NCBI GenBank assembly: GCA_014529385.2
Contig: CM043966.1
Span: forward strand, 104,049,087 to 104,113,086
Length of the DNA: 64,000 nucleotides
DNA from: Adiantum capillus-veneris
Taxonomy: Eukaryota; Streptophyta; Polypodiopsida; Polypodiales; Pteridaceae
Direction: 5' to 3'
Positions 34,462-44,329 of this stretch are shown piece after piece (position 1 is the first letter of the stretch; every line of letters starts with the position of its first letter). Position numbers and translations under genes: made by a program. The notes under the pieces are model-generated. The model was given only the letters and a program-made list of their open reading frames with translations, had not been told where the DNA came from and did no database searches.

Positions 34462-35959
34462 ATGGCTGCTACTAGTGCTTTAGATGCATTCCTTACTGAG
34501 GTTGGGCATGCAAATCGCCCTGAGCTTCAAGCATTTTTCACAACCCAACCCGATTTGGAAACCACTTTGACCCTCCACTCTCAATCTCTTGAGCACATTA
34601 CTTCATACATTTCCACGTGCATGGGGAGATTCATTGTTGAGTTACCAAATCGGCCAGGGCAATGGGTCCCTGAAGGCCTTCTCCACCACATCTACCAAGG
34701 GGACAGGCCATTTCATCAGCGGCTTGCATGCTTTTCCACCACAGCACAACCCGCCGGACAATATGTGCGGCTTGAAGCTGATGATGTGCGAGCAATGCGT
34801 AAGGGAAGGATCGGAAACACTTTTTTCTCTGTTCAGGCCATAATGATCTTCCTCCTTCACGAGTGCCCAACAGGCCCTGACGTAGTGCTACCACACTTGC
34901 AGATCGGCGGGGTATTGGCTGATGTGAAGTACCCCAAGCCCGCGGCCATTGACTCATCCACAGAGGAGAGGACGCCTGCCTTGACCTACCCTGTAGGGAT
35001 TCAAGGCCTCTTGGAGGCCTCTCCATCAGTCGGTTCATCCTTGGGACCTCCAGAAGGAACCACCACTCGGGATGCCATCCCTGAGGTAGAGATTACCTGA
35101 TTCTCCTCCATTGTGGTGGGTGGGGAGGAGTTTGTGTTTATGCACGATCTGGAGAAATCCTTTGAGCTTCTCATGGATGAGTGTTTTGCCATCCTCGATG
35201 CCCATGGTAAGTTTGAGGTTGATACCACCACCTCCCATGATGATGATCTCCTACTGCCCATGGGGAATACTTTGGCGGACACAATGGCGATCACACAAGC
35301 CGAGGTGGCAGCGGCCGAGGAGGCTAAGGTCTCTGAGGAGGAGTTTGTGGCCGTGCAAGCCATGTGTTTGGCTAAACGCGTAAGAGTGGATTCACCACCA
35401 CTTGCTACAACACCTGTTTTTCTTGATCCAAAGGGGAAGTCAAGCGTGGATCTTTACTTGCACCCCGATGCCAATGAGGAGGATCGTAGACAAGAGGTCT
35501 AGATGCTCACTTACATTTGATTGTTACAATGATTTTGTTAATGTTATATCATAATTCTGTGCCCTATCTCAAAAAACCTATGTTTTGCAAGATGTTCTGG
35601 AGGTTGACGCCTGGGCGCAACGGTCAGGGAGGAGGAGGACGCCGTTCGGACCTCAAGCGGCACTTGCTCACTACCTCGGCACACTTCCCACTAGTGTCGT
35701 GGTGTTTGTCCATGCCGACTACTCTTCGAATGGTCGCTACAACATTTTTGCTCTCCATTCACTCTCCAAGGCGTTGTGTTTAACAACACTTACCCAAACA
35801 GCCAACCTTGTAGTGCTTGTAAAGAAAGCTTTTGCAATATCCACTTTCATTGTAAACTTTCGCAGGCGCCTTATTGCCCATGTCGGCATGAAACAAGCTG
35901 TAGGGGTTAATGACACCCAAGAAATCACAAACACTTTACTTAACAGAGAGCCACCCTAA
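34462..35959 (+). pseudogene. M2: gene of unknown function, about 463 codons with one stop
   Basis: Start Met 34462 (MAATSALDAFLTEVGHANRP). The frame is open to a TGA at 35098-35100, then continues in the same frame to about 35485; a likely intron 35486-35591 (GT...AAG) leads to an exon ending at 35959. Total length fits the reading frame exactly. The TGA could come from CGA (Arg). N-terminal half: mixed helical, with WVPEGLLHHIYQGDRP and GNTFFSVQAIMIFLLHEC. Middle: acidic, A/E-rich (AAAEEAKVSEEEFVAVQA). C-terminal exon: ALAHYLGTLPTSVVVFVHAD, hydrophobic strands. No family recognised. It lies 245 bp after M1 on the same strand. Confidence 0.5.
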
Positions 35960-35984
35960 AAGGCCAAGCGCCAGAAAGTCATTA

Positions 35985-36365
35985 GAAAATTTCGGAGGTC
36001 ATTTGGAGGGCCTTGTAAGAAATTGTATTTCTCTCTCTAGAAACTTTTTTTAAAATGCACTTGCACCTTGTGAGTACGTCCAAAAGGACAACCAGACACT
36101 TTGAAAAGTAAGATTTATATTCCCAATCGTCCTTGAAAACGGTCACTTTTTTATTTAATGCGAGCGTCTTTTTCAGGAGGCAGGTGCGGCGCATTCAATG
36201 CAGCTTACGTCATCACTGAAAGTTGAAAAGTCACAAACTGTAAAATAGTGATAGATTTTGAGGATTTTGACACCACCAATGCATCCGGAACGCCAAAATA
36301 CCTTAAAAACGAATGTCTACTTGTCTCATTCCGACATCCGGAGAGGCAAAAAATATCAAAAACCC
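35985..36365. repeat. Left arm of the large inverted repeat in M
   Basis: Pairs with 37005-37385. Matching blocks include TTTCGGAGGTCATTTGGAGG at the outer end, TTTATTTAATGCGAGC, ACGTCATCACT, AAAAGTCACAAA and TCCGGAAC. Identity is about 70% by eye. It starts just after the M2 stop codon, so it may include the M2 3' UTR. Confidence 0.8.
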
Positions 36366-36975
36366 CCCAAAAATGGGCTTTTTACTAAAGGCGCGCGAGG
36401 AGGCATTCTAAAATTTTAGAATGCCCCTCTGCGCGCCGTTAGTACAAAGCCCATTTTTGGGGGGGTTTGGATACTTATCTTTCCAAAAAGCCCCTTTTTA
36501 GAGGTTTTTGGACATTTTCCTCTCAAAAAGCTCCCTAAAAAAAAGAAAAAAGGGCCTTTTTACTAACGGCGCGCGAGGAGGCATTCCAAAATTTTGGAAT
36601 GCCCCCTCGCGCGCCGTTAGTACAAAGCTTCTTTTAGTGATTTTTGGACACTTATCTTTCCAAAAAGCCCCTTTTTAGAGGTTTTTGGACATTTTCCTCT
36701 CAAAAAGATCCCTAAAAAGAGGAAAAAAGGGCCTTTTTACTAACGGCGCGCGAAGAGGCATTCCAAAATTTTGGAATGCCCCCTTGCGCGCCGTTAGTAC
36801 AAAGCTCTTTTTAGTGATTTTTGGACACTTATCTTTCCAAAAAGGCCCTTTTTAGAGGTTTTTGGACATTTTCCTCTAAAAAAGCTCCCTAAAAAGAGGG
36901 AAAATGGCCTTTTTACTAACGGCGCGCGAGGAGGCATTCCAAAATTTTGAAATGCCCCCGCGTGCGCCGTTAGTA
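36363..36975. repeat. Four palindromes in tandem, period about 177 bp
   Basis: Units start at 36383, 36561, 36738 and 36914 (spacing 178, 177, 176). Each has a near-perfect palindrome of about 62 bp, TACTAACGGCGCGCGAGG then GGCATTCCAAAATTTTGG and the complement, with AAAATTTT at the centre and a CpG-rich GCGCGC in each arm. The first copy extends to about 100 bp with flanking CCCCCCAAAAATGGGC arms. Spacers (CTTATCTTTCCAAAAAGGCC and related) are also similar. No coding frame. Confidence 0.93.
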
Positions 36976-37004
36976 AAATGTTCTTTTAGGGGTGTTTGAC
37001 ATTT

Positions 37005-37385
37005 TTGGCCTCTTTGGATGTCTAAGCGAGGCAATTGGACATTCATTTCTAGGAGATATGTGTGTTCCGGACCCATTGGCAGTATCAAAAGTTTCAAAAT
37101 CTTCCACCACTTGATAGTTTTGTGACTTTTTGACTAGTGATGACGTATCCCGTATCAAATGCACCGCATCTACCTTCTGAAAAAGGTGCTCGCATTAAAT
37201 AAAAGAGAGTGCTCGTCTTCAAGGACCACTAGATTATTAAATGAGGAGAGGGACACCTTTTATATTTTTGTTAATATCAATCTATTTTTCTACGTAACGT
37301 AGGCTCTTCTCTCATTGGAGGAGCTTATTTTCCTCTCTCTACCAAAAGGCCCTCCAAAAGACCTCCGAAATCTCCTAATGTGTAA
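37005..37385. repeat. Right arm of the large inverted repeat in M
   Basis: Complement of 35985-36365, ending GGCCCTCCAAAAGACCTCCG. Together the arms enclose the four tandem palindromes, making a nested foldback of about 1.4 kb at the point where the two gene pairs face each other. Confidence 0.8.
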
Positions 37386-38467
37386 TTATAAAGATCCTAA
37401 AGCAAAAGCCTGATATCATGTAAAGCATTGATTTCTTTAATGAAACTACTTTTTGTTGTCTATGACTCTCTTTCTTGCAAGGTTTTGAATTTCTTATATG
37501 TTGGGCTTCCATTGTGTATGAGAAGCACCATAATTTCTGCTATGACTACTAAAGGGTTTGGCAGGCATTAAAATTTATAAAATGCATACATTGTTATATC
37601 TAGGCTTCCAAAGTTATGGATGTGCCTAGTAAAGGGCTTGGAAGTCCCTAAAATATGCTGCCACAAGGGCGCATATTGGGGACTTCCATCAGCAGATGAA
37701 GTGTGCAAATGCGCGCCCTTGTGGCAGATGAATTTGGACACATCTAGGAGCATACCCCGGTACAAAACAGAGTGAGAAGACATTAATACACAGTTGCAAA
37801 ACAGAAAGACATGGATACCCAGGTAACCTTAAGCCCATCTTGCCCAGATACCTAAAGTTGTATTAACAAACCACAAGAGTAAACTATGTGGCAATATCTA
37901 GCCCTTTTTGGAGATAGGAAATATCTATACTAATTGAAGCACACAAAACATACTTATTTCTTGTCAAAATTGTCTGGAAACCACTGGAAAGTGTCTGGGA
38001 AGCACTAGGAAAGGTTGCCACAAGGGCGCGCATTGTGTCCATCTATAGGCCTCTGGAAGCCCCAAATGCGCGCCCTTGTGGCAGCCAGTTTAGGGGCATT
38101 ACAAGCCATTTTCAACACTTTGTAGATGCTTTTTCCATGCAATAGTGATTCACATAGCATGGATACATCAGGAAGTGCATGCCCCACTTAGCCAAGGTGC
38201 TAAACGTAGGCAATTTTTCACAATAACAAGCTAATGGCTACATACATACAATAGAAGGTAGACAAAACTTGGACCAGTGCTACATTGCATGGTACAAAAT
38301 TAAAACAATACAATGCGCAGTGGGGTATACAATAAAAGACTCTTATATTCAAATTCTTCCCAATACAATGCACAGAGTGGGGTATACAATCCAAAGACGC
38401 TTGTATTCAAATTCTTCCAAATCTTGGAGTTCCGTAAATACAAAAAGGTTTGATGCCTAATTACAAG
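37386..38467. repeat. M centre-right: two hairpins and a short duplication
   Basis: Two copies of a hairpin with stems TGCCACAAGGGCGCGCATT and complement: 37659-37677 with 37708-37727, and 38015-38034 with 38064-38083. The loops differ in sequence but both are about 30 bp. Near 38300-38420 a unit of about 60 bp (AATACAATGC, then TGGGGTATACAAT) is tandemly duplicated. No gene seen; includes the presumed M3 3' UTR. Confidence 0.8.
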
Positions 38468-39334
38468 CTACTCCTCATGGCGCAAACGGCGAGCAAGCTG
38501 CATATCCTTGGGCATAATTGTTACACGCTTTGCATGGATGGCACAGAGGTTAGAATCATCAAATATGCTAGTTAAATATTGCTCTGCTGCCTCTTGGACT
38601 GCTGCCTCTATGGCCACGGCGCCCATTCGAAACTGAGTGTTGTACAATTGTAAAACCTCCCTGCATAGCCTTGCAAAAGGGGCCCTCCGAATCAAGAGCT
38701 CGGTGCTCTTTTGATAGTGTCGAATCTCCACAAAAGCAGGGCTGCACTTTCGTACCTTCTGAGGTCGATGTGGAGGTGCATTTTTGGCACGAGTTGGGGC
38801 AGCTTGCTTCCTCTTCTTGTAGACAATGCTCTTTCTCTTTTTTTCCTGCACAGGAAATTCCAACACCTCATAATCTGATTCCACCCACTCTCCATCTGAT
38901 TCGTGCTCTTCACTATTGACTGGATGTGATGGTGTAGGTCCACTCCCTTTAGGAAGTGTCTTACCCCCAATAGACATGTGAGCCTGATAAGTTTGTATTT
39001 GGACGCCAACCCATGGGACATCTTCATCCGTTTGCGTCTCTTCGGAGACTTCTCACGGTTGCTTTTGGATGTTTGTTTCTTTGCCTTGGTCACTCTCATC
39101 CTCCCTGTTGCCATCAGAATCGTTGGAGTCTGATGAATAGACAACAAGGCGATGCTTCCGTCTCTCTTTTGCTACTGTAGAGGACTGGCCATGCTCATTT
39201 GAAGCTCCAGCTTCTTCTATGTGGAATTCACCTTGAGCTTGTGAAGTTCCAGCTTCTGTTGCTGTACCTTTGAGTCGTTGGCCATCCGGCCCCTCTGGAT
39301 ATGCAATCCTAGCCGTTTGTTTTGTTCTTGCCAT
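38468..39334 (-). pseudogene. M3: divergent histone H3 with long acidic linker
   Basis: One frame of 288 codons from Met 39334 with a single TGA at 39053-39055 (codon 94). Residues 1-11 are MARTKQTARIA: the first nine match canonical H3, including the K4 context. Residues about 12-185 are a linker rich in S, E, D and basic clusters. Residues about 190-288 are a complete H3 histone fold: [14 protein letters not shown], then [33 protein letters not shown] and LARRLR. Loop 1 is one residue longer than canonical H3, a trait often seen in CENH3. The TGA could be a decayed CGA, or lie in an intron opening GTGAGA at 39056. H3 proteins package DNA in nucleosomes; its role here is unknown. Confidence 0.85.
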
Positions 39335-39514
39335 GGTAGCACTTAGTAGGGAAAATGACAAAATGAGCACCTTCAACCTTTAAATAGGTTTTTTTGAGAT
39401 TTGGGCCCTTTCACACTATGCGGCCAATTGAGTGAAACTCAAATAAACCAATTGAATTTAGCAACTAAACCTGGATCATGCGAACGGATGACGCGACGCC
39501 CAAACTCTGCCTTT

Positions 39515-42350
39515 TCAATACTTAGTTGCACGCCAAGCTTCATGGCCCAGGGACGCTCGCGAGCGTTTCCACTTCTTGGATGCTGCAGTACGGGAGGCGT
39601 TGCGTAATTGCTTTGCTAACATCGACTCTCTTGCTTTCTCAATAGTACGAGTTCTCCCAAAGGTGTGCCTAAAAAACCAGTTAAACATCTCTTGGAGGTA
39701 GTTGGAGTGTGAACTACCACCACCATGCCGAGTATTCTTGAAGTAGACTCCTTTTCCTCGATAGTGAGACTTCTCCATGCCTTGTGTACTCCATATATCA
39801 AGCGAACCATAGCGGTCCATGAAGTATGCACCATGCGCATAGATAATGTGCTAAAACAACCAAAAAGGAGATAAGCTAATAGAAAAGTTGCATTTTCAAA
39901 CATTGCATATGTATTAAGTCCGTTAAAACAAACCATGTAGTGTGTAATCTTTCTTTCAGACCATCCGTCCTTAGAGGCCTTTGTGAATTCATAAAGCACC
40001 TTTTTGAATTCCTCTCGTTGCTCAACGGTGGTGCTTGAAAGATTCATCCATCGCACAACCTTTTGAAAGGATGACCATACTAGCTTGCGTTGGTTAGCAA
40101 CCTCCACATTGGGATCTTTGTCCGTCGTGCATGAACACAAATCTTTCCACAACTCCCACCTCTTCTCACTTGCTAGATCGACACTTGCCTTGGATACCTG
40201 CATTGGAGACTTTGACATCTTCTTGAAAAATCGACGTGCCTTGGCTCCATTCATGGAAACCTTCTGTGCCACCTCATATGTCTTCTCCCTACAAGTCTCT
40301 GCTACAATGTTCACCCTTGATCGGTGACATCCAATCTCATTAAGGAGCGTCTCCACCCCCTGCAAGGAGTCTTTTGACCATTGAAGGGGATTTCATTGTG
40401 AAAGCATAATCAACGTGATGCTTTAGGATCCTATCAAATATTTGCATAAACGCATGCAATGTACAAAAGTGAACATTGTTGAGGGAGAAGGGAATTATGG
40501 GGTTCCACCCAGGATCTTTGCTATCCCTATTGGGCACGTGCAGCATATCACATGAAAGAACCGAAGTTTGCCACTCCCTATTTATATTGTCATCATTATC
40601 TTCGTCCTGACCTTCCACTTGAGTTGCTCGACTTGTCTTGTGCCCTTTCGTACAGAATCGACAGGGAAGTAAAGAATTTTCACCTTGTTTGCATCCAAGC
40701 ATGCACTTTATGTCCTTTAGATCACCACCTAAATTCCATTCAACATCAAACTCCCCACGTACTGGAACCATGAGCTTCTCACCATTTATTTGAGCTTTAA
40801 TGACCTCTGTGACCCATGGGATTCTACTGAAAATCCATGCAAGGACTTCATGTGTCTCTTTCGGAACTTCAATTGCACCAAGCCACCATATATCCTTCTC
40901 TGATTGCACACTAAAAGAGGGCTTTGTCGCTTCACTCGAACTGCAAGATTGCTTGGCATAAGCTAGGGCTTCATTCATAAGCGTGATGCTCATTCTCTCC
41001 AACTTTCTCCCTTTAACAATTACACACTCATCCAACTTCATCACAAACACAAGCTTGCCTTCAAGAAATGCCAACAATATAAAGCCTGAGAATGCATGTT
41101 ATGACACATCATAGAGCATGTAGGAAACTCTAAACTAACCTGCATCATTCAAATTGTAGAAAACAGCCATGGACTGCGGCAATCGTATCAAGTCCACAAA
41201 GATATTGTTGAATTTGGTGTAAACAAACCCTTCGGTCCACAACACACTGTTAGAAACAGCACCGCTTCCCTTCCCGCGGCCCTTCCTTCCTTCTGATTTG
41301 CTACGGAGCGGCTGAAGAGGCATCGTGTCTTCAATATACAAGTAGTCCCCTAATCGGTGAACAACATCTTTATTTGACACCTTCTTGGAAATCGCCACTC
41401 TCTGAGGAAGTGGAAATAGGTTTTCCGTCACTCCTCGACCTCTTAATGCATCTTTTAACACTTGATGTATTGCTTGATATCCCTTGGTACTAATCCCAAC
41501 AGCATCACAAATATCTTGAACATCTAGATCAGTGACAATATTAGAAAAATCACTAAGAAATCTCATAGTGATTGCGTCTTTCAAGTGTTTTGCCTGTGGA
41601 GCATCAAGCATCCCAATAAAATCCTCTTTGTTGAAACAAGAACGAAGTAAAGTAGCCCTAGCTGACACATTCTCGCCGCCGCACGTTTCTTGGACGAAGT
41701 TCCTATTGCCCAAAACAACAATGATGAGTGGTATTAGACTTAAACAAAATGAGGGACAGAACATGTTACCTCATAGATGTCACCCTTCATTTTCTTGCAC
41801 CTCCACGTGGTGCAAGAGTCTGAATTTCGGACAACTCTCGTTTCCTCACCCTACCTCCCATGGCAGTACTCTTCATGTGTGAAAGAGTATCCTCAAGCTT
41901 TTTAATTACATTTTCCTTGGTTGTGATGGTGCTCTTTGCCTCCTCAAGCGCACTAGTAGCTGTTTGCATCTGATCTTGAAGATTGTGGAAACTCCCATTG
42001 AGCAATTGCCAATGACGCAAGTAGATCTCGGACCGTGCAATCTCGTGTTTGTTGAGTCTCTTGCAGTAGCCCAACAAACCTTGCTCTCCATTTCCAACGT
42101 ATTGCAACAGTGATGGAATGTTTGTAAAAGACGGATGAACATTGAGAGAAGGATCCTTTGGATACAAGCATCCGTCTGTCCAGAGATCCACATTCTTCTC
42201 CCCTTGAGCGTGGCGTTCGTTGGCTGAAGGTAATGTACCCAAGCATGTTTTCTTTGTCGGAACATACTCTTGAGGTAGGCGTAGGAAAATCCCTGGAGAC
42301 CTACCGCATGAAGAGCTTGCTGGGACATTGGTCACGTCGTCAAGAGGCAT
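39515..42350 (-). pseudogene. M4: spliced transposase-like gene, about 876 codons
   Basis: Model: exons 42350-41770, 41702-41140, 41085-39934 and 39850-39515, all GT-AG, introns 67, 54 and 83 bp, with phases that agree. Two lesions: a TGA at 41787-41789 in exon 1 (possible CGA decay) and one extra G in GGGGG at 40356-40360. With these allowed for, the frame is open throughout. Exon 1 has a coiled coil (TSALEEAKSTITTKENVIKK). Exon 3 has GGDLKDIKCMLGCKQ, then CRFC, and NNVHFCTLHAFMQIFDRIL. Exons 3-4 give ERKITHYM/HIIYAHG, DRYGSLDIWSTQGMEKSHY. This order (GGD-K...C-x-x-C; LH-x-x-x-x-x-D; H...G...QG-x-E) recalls a family of uncharacterised, probably transposon-derived eukaryotic proteins; the superfamily is not certain. 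Confidence 0.7.
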
Positions 42351-42961
42351 TGTAGGATGAAGAGATGGAGCTTGAAGGATGGAGAGATAGATCTTGTAGG
42401 ATGGAGAGATGGAGCTTGAAGGATGGAGAGATGGGTGTGTAGATGCAGCAGGTGCAGGTGCAAGGGGGATGGGTGTAGGAGAGGAGCTTAGATTAGGAGG
42501 GAAAGTTTTCAGTTTTGGGGGGAATTTCCTAAAAGTTTTGGAGGGAGTCAAAAAATATTGAATTATGAGTAATTTAACTTAAAAATATTTTTTTTATTAT
42601 GTGTATATGTTGGGGGTACTTTTTAGGGGGGAATAGAGTTTTTTTGAAAGTTTTTGAAAAAAGTCATTTTTTTGACCTCTTTGACCCACGGATTTGCTTA
42701 GGTGGCATGGGAGAGTTAAGAGGCCACTTACAAGTTGGCCAAAAAGCTAGAGAGAGAAGACCCCCTACCCCCCTACTTTTCAAATGGTTTACCCCCCCCT
42801 TCCCTACTTTTTAAATGGTTACCCCCCCCCCCCCCCCCCCCCCCCCCCTTCCCCCTACCTTTTCCGGGGTCAAAGGTGGAGGAGACCCTACCAAAATAGC
42901 CCCATTCAAAGCCTTGTCCCCCTTAATCTTGGCAGGCTTCCTTTAAATTAGGGATTCTTAC
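42351..42961. other. M right subterminal region, presumed M4 promoter
   Basis: Upstream of M4. A GGATGGAGAGAT-type repeat lies at 42355-42435. AT-rich sequence follows, then a 27-C run at 42822-42848 preceded by two related ACCCCCC/TTTTTAAATGG blocks. No coding motif. Presumably holds the M4 promoter. Confidence 0.45.
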
Positions 42962-42998
42962 AAGGCCCATGCATGGAGAGTCCATTTTTTTCCTAATG
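42962..42998 (-). repeat. M right terminal inverted repeat
   Basis: Complement of 32202-32235, reading GGCCCATGCATGGAGAGTCC then ATTTTTTTCCTAATG. It ends exactly where the D2 integrase sequence resumes. Confidence 0.7.
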
Positions 42999-43560
42999 GA
43001 AGAGAACCGGGGTTGAATGCCCAGATTCTCAACCAAAGCCTTCATAAGATTGCTTCTAAATCCCTATCCTCTATAAAAAACAAGCACCCACAGTACTCCA
43101 AAATGACAAAAAAAATGTTATAAAAATCAAAGTGATCCACAATATGAGCATTTACTTCCTTAACTCCCTTTTCTTCTACCCCTAGTAGGGTAGTAAATGG
43201 CTACCACAATGCATTTATTCCCACTTGTTGACTTGAGAGTGGACCAATGGCATCCAAACCCCACCTTTCAAAAGCATTTTGGTCAATCATAGTCCCCCTA
43301 TGACTAGACTACCAGCCTGATTTGACATTCATGGTAGGTTTTGCACCAAAAGTGCACATCACATATTATTGAAGGACACCAAAACTCTTCTCTGAAAATT
43401 TGGAAAAAAATGTGGTCTTTACCTTGATGCCCACTTTCCTCATGATAGTGCTACAACACCATGTCGATTTCTTCTTTGTAAAGCACCGTTCACAACAGTT
43501 CATCTCATCCATAGGTCATTAGATCCTCCCCTATCAATGTAAATTTTCAAGCCTTTTGCA
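42999..43560 (-). pseudogene. Element D2, integrase zinc site and core
   Basis: Minus strand, frames mixed: FERWGLDAIGPLSSQVN (start of the gypsy integrase core with its first D) near 43200-43280, IEDRDLE near 43060 (position of S-D-R-G, second D), then NLMKALVENLGIQPRFS, which continues across M as SPYHPQCNGLVE. Upstream, a degenerate H-H-C-C region is readable at 43290-43480. Many stops; long dead. Confidence 0.7.
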
Positions 43561-44329
43561 CAATTGCAAAGATAAGAATCTACAAACCATACTTTTTAAA
43601 AAACATAGGTTAAAATTATGTGTTACAAGTATCATAAAACTCAAAAAGTTAAACATACAGATTTGCTTACGCCTCTTGTCATCAACATACTATATACTCT
43701 AGTGACCCATACCACCAGAATAAGCAGTGTATATTATAACCTCATGTATCAAGATATCATTAGTCACACTCATCATTTAGTAAATTAATTCTAATGGGAG
43801 AAATCATAATACAAATGCCTATTGAAGGGGGACCGGCTCCACATAAATCCGGTCCTCAATTTTTGTCATGTTCTCTAAATTCTCTCTGTTGCAAAAGTAT
43901 TGTTCATGCGAAGTTAACTAAATTCTATGTTTATGTTACTATCTTCAATTATGTTCACCCACTATGCTCACAAAGTAATTTCACAAAATTTACTCTCTCT
44001 AACATATGCCAATTCCATTACATTGGTATGAGAGTATTTGGTTTCTCTTTTCTTGCTTAAGAAGAGAGGTCCTTAAGTAGGCTATAAGTGGTTGATTTTT
44101 CTCATTATATTAGGGTAAGTGGAACCGGGATCTATTATCGGTTTTGTTGAGCCCACTATGTAGGGTAAGTGGAACCGGGATCTATTATCGGTTTTGTTGA
44201 GCCCACTATGTAGGATATGGTGCACACCTCGGGAGCTTTGGACTTAATAATGGAGTCTTTTTAGACTTGCCTACAACTCTACCATTATTGATCCATAAGA
44301 AGTTCAAAAGGAGCCATCATCACTCTCCT
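43561..44329. other. No gene; contains a perfect 50-bp tandem duplication
   Basis: AT-rich and without motifs up to about 44100. 44111-44160 and 44161-44210 are identical 50-bp copies (TAGGGTAAGTGGAACCGGGA and on). This is probably the decayed 5' part of D1. Confidence 0.7.

Larger units (their letters stand above)
32202..42998. mobile_element. M: 10.8 kb multi-gene insertion with inverted ends
   Basis: Bounded by CATTAGGAAAAATATGGACT (32202) and its near complement ending CCTAATG at 42998, inserted in the integrase gene of D2. Removing it (and one base) restores RFSSPYHPQCNGLVE. Inside are two plus-strand genes (M1, M2), two minus-strand genes (M3, M4) and a central foldback region. M4 looks like a transposase; M3 is a histone H3 derivative. 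All four genes have or may have introns, unlike the retroelements around them. No target duplication longer than 1 bp is seen. I infer a DNA transposon of unnamed type; capture of host genes by another mechanism is the alternative. Confidence 0.7.

Noticed and set aside
34631-35038. 135-codon minus-strand frame over M2
   Set aside because: Shadow of M2 with low-complexity composition and no motif.
35098-35100. Use of a variant genetic code or selenocysteine at TGA
   Set aside because: G1 pol, M1 and other frames end normally at TGA, and TAA/TAG stops also break other frames; CpG decay is simpler.
36561-36622. Rho-independent type terminator hairpin
   Set aside because: Bacterial-style terminators do not apply in plant nuclear DNA, and no U-run function is expected here.
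36363-36975. Regularly spaced repeats that could suggest a CRISPR array
   Set aside because: The units are long palindromes with similar, not unique, spacers, in plant nuclear DNA with no cas genes.
38692-39147. 151-codon minus-strand frame overlapping M3
   Set aside because: Out of frame with both the H3 tail and the histone fold; no motif.
38468-39334. Ordinary host histone H3 gene
   Set aside because: The linker is far too long, the fold is diverged, and it lies within M beside a transposase-like gene. A chance match of MARTKQTAR alone was also rejected, because the H3 fold follows in the same frame.
41906-42328. 140-codon and 97-codon frames overlapping M4 exon 1
   Set aside because: They are out of phase with the downstream exons and have no motif; the coiled-coil frame that splices in phase is preferred.
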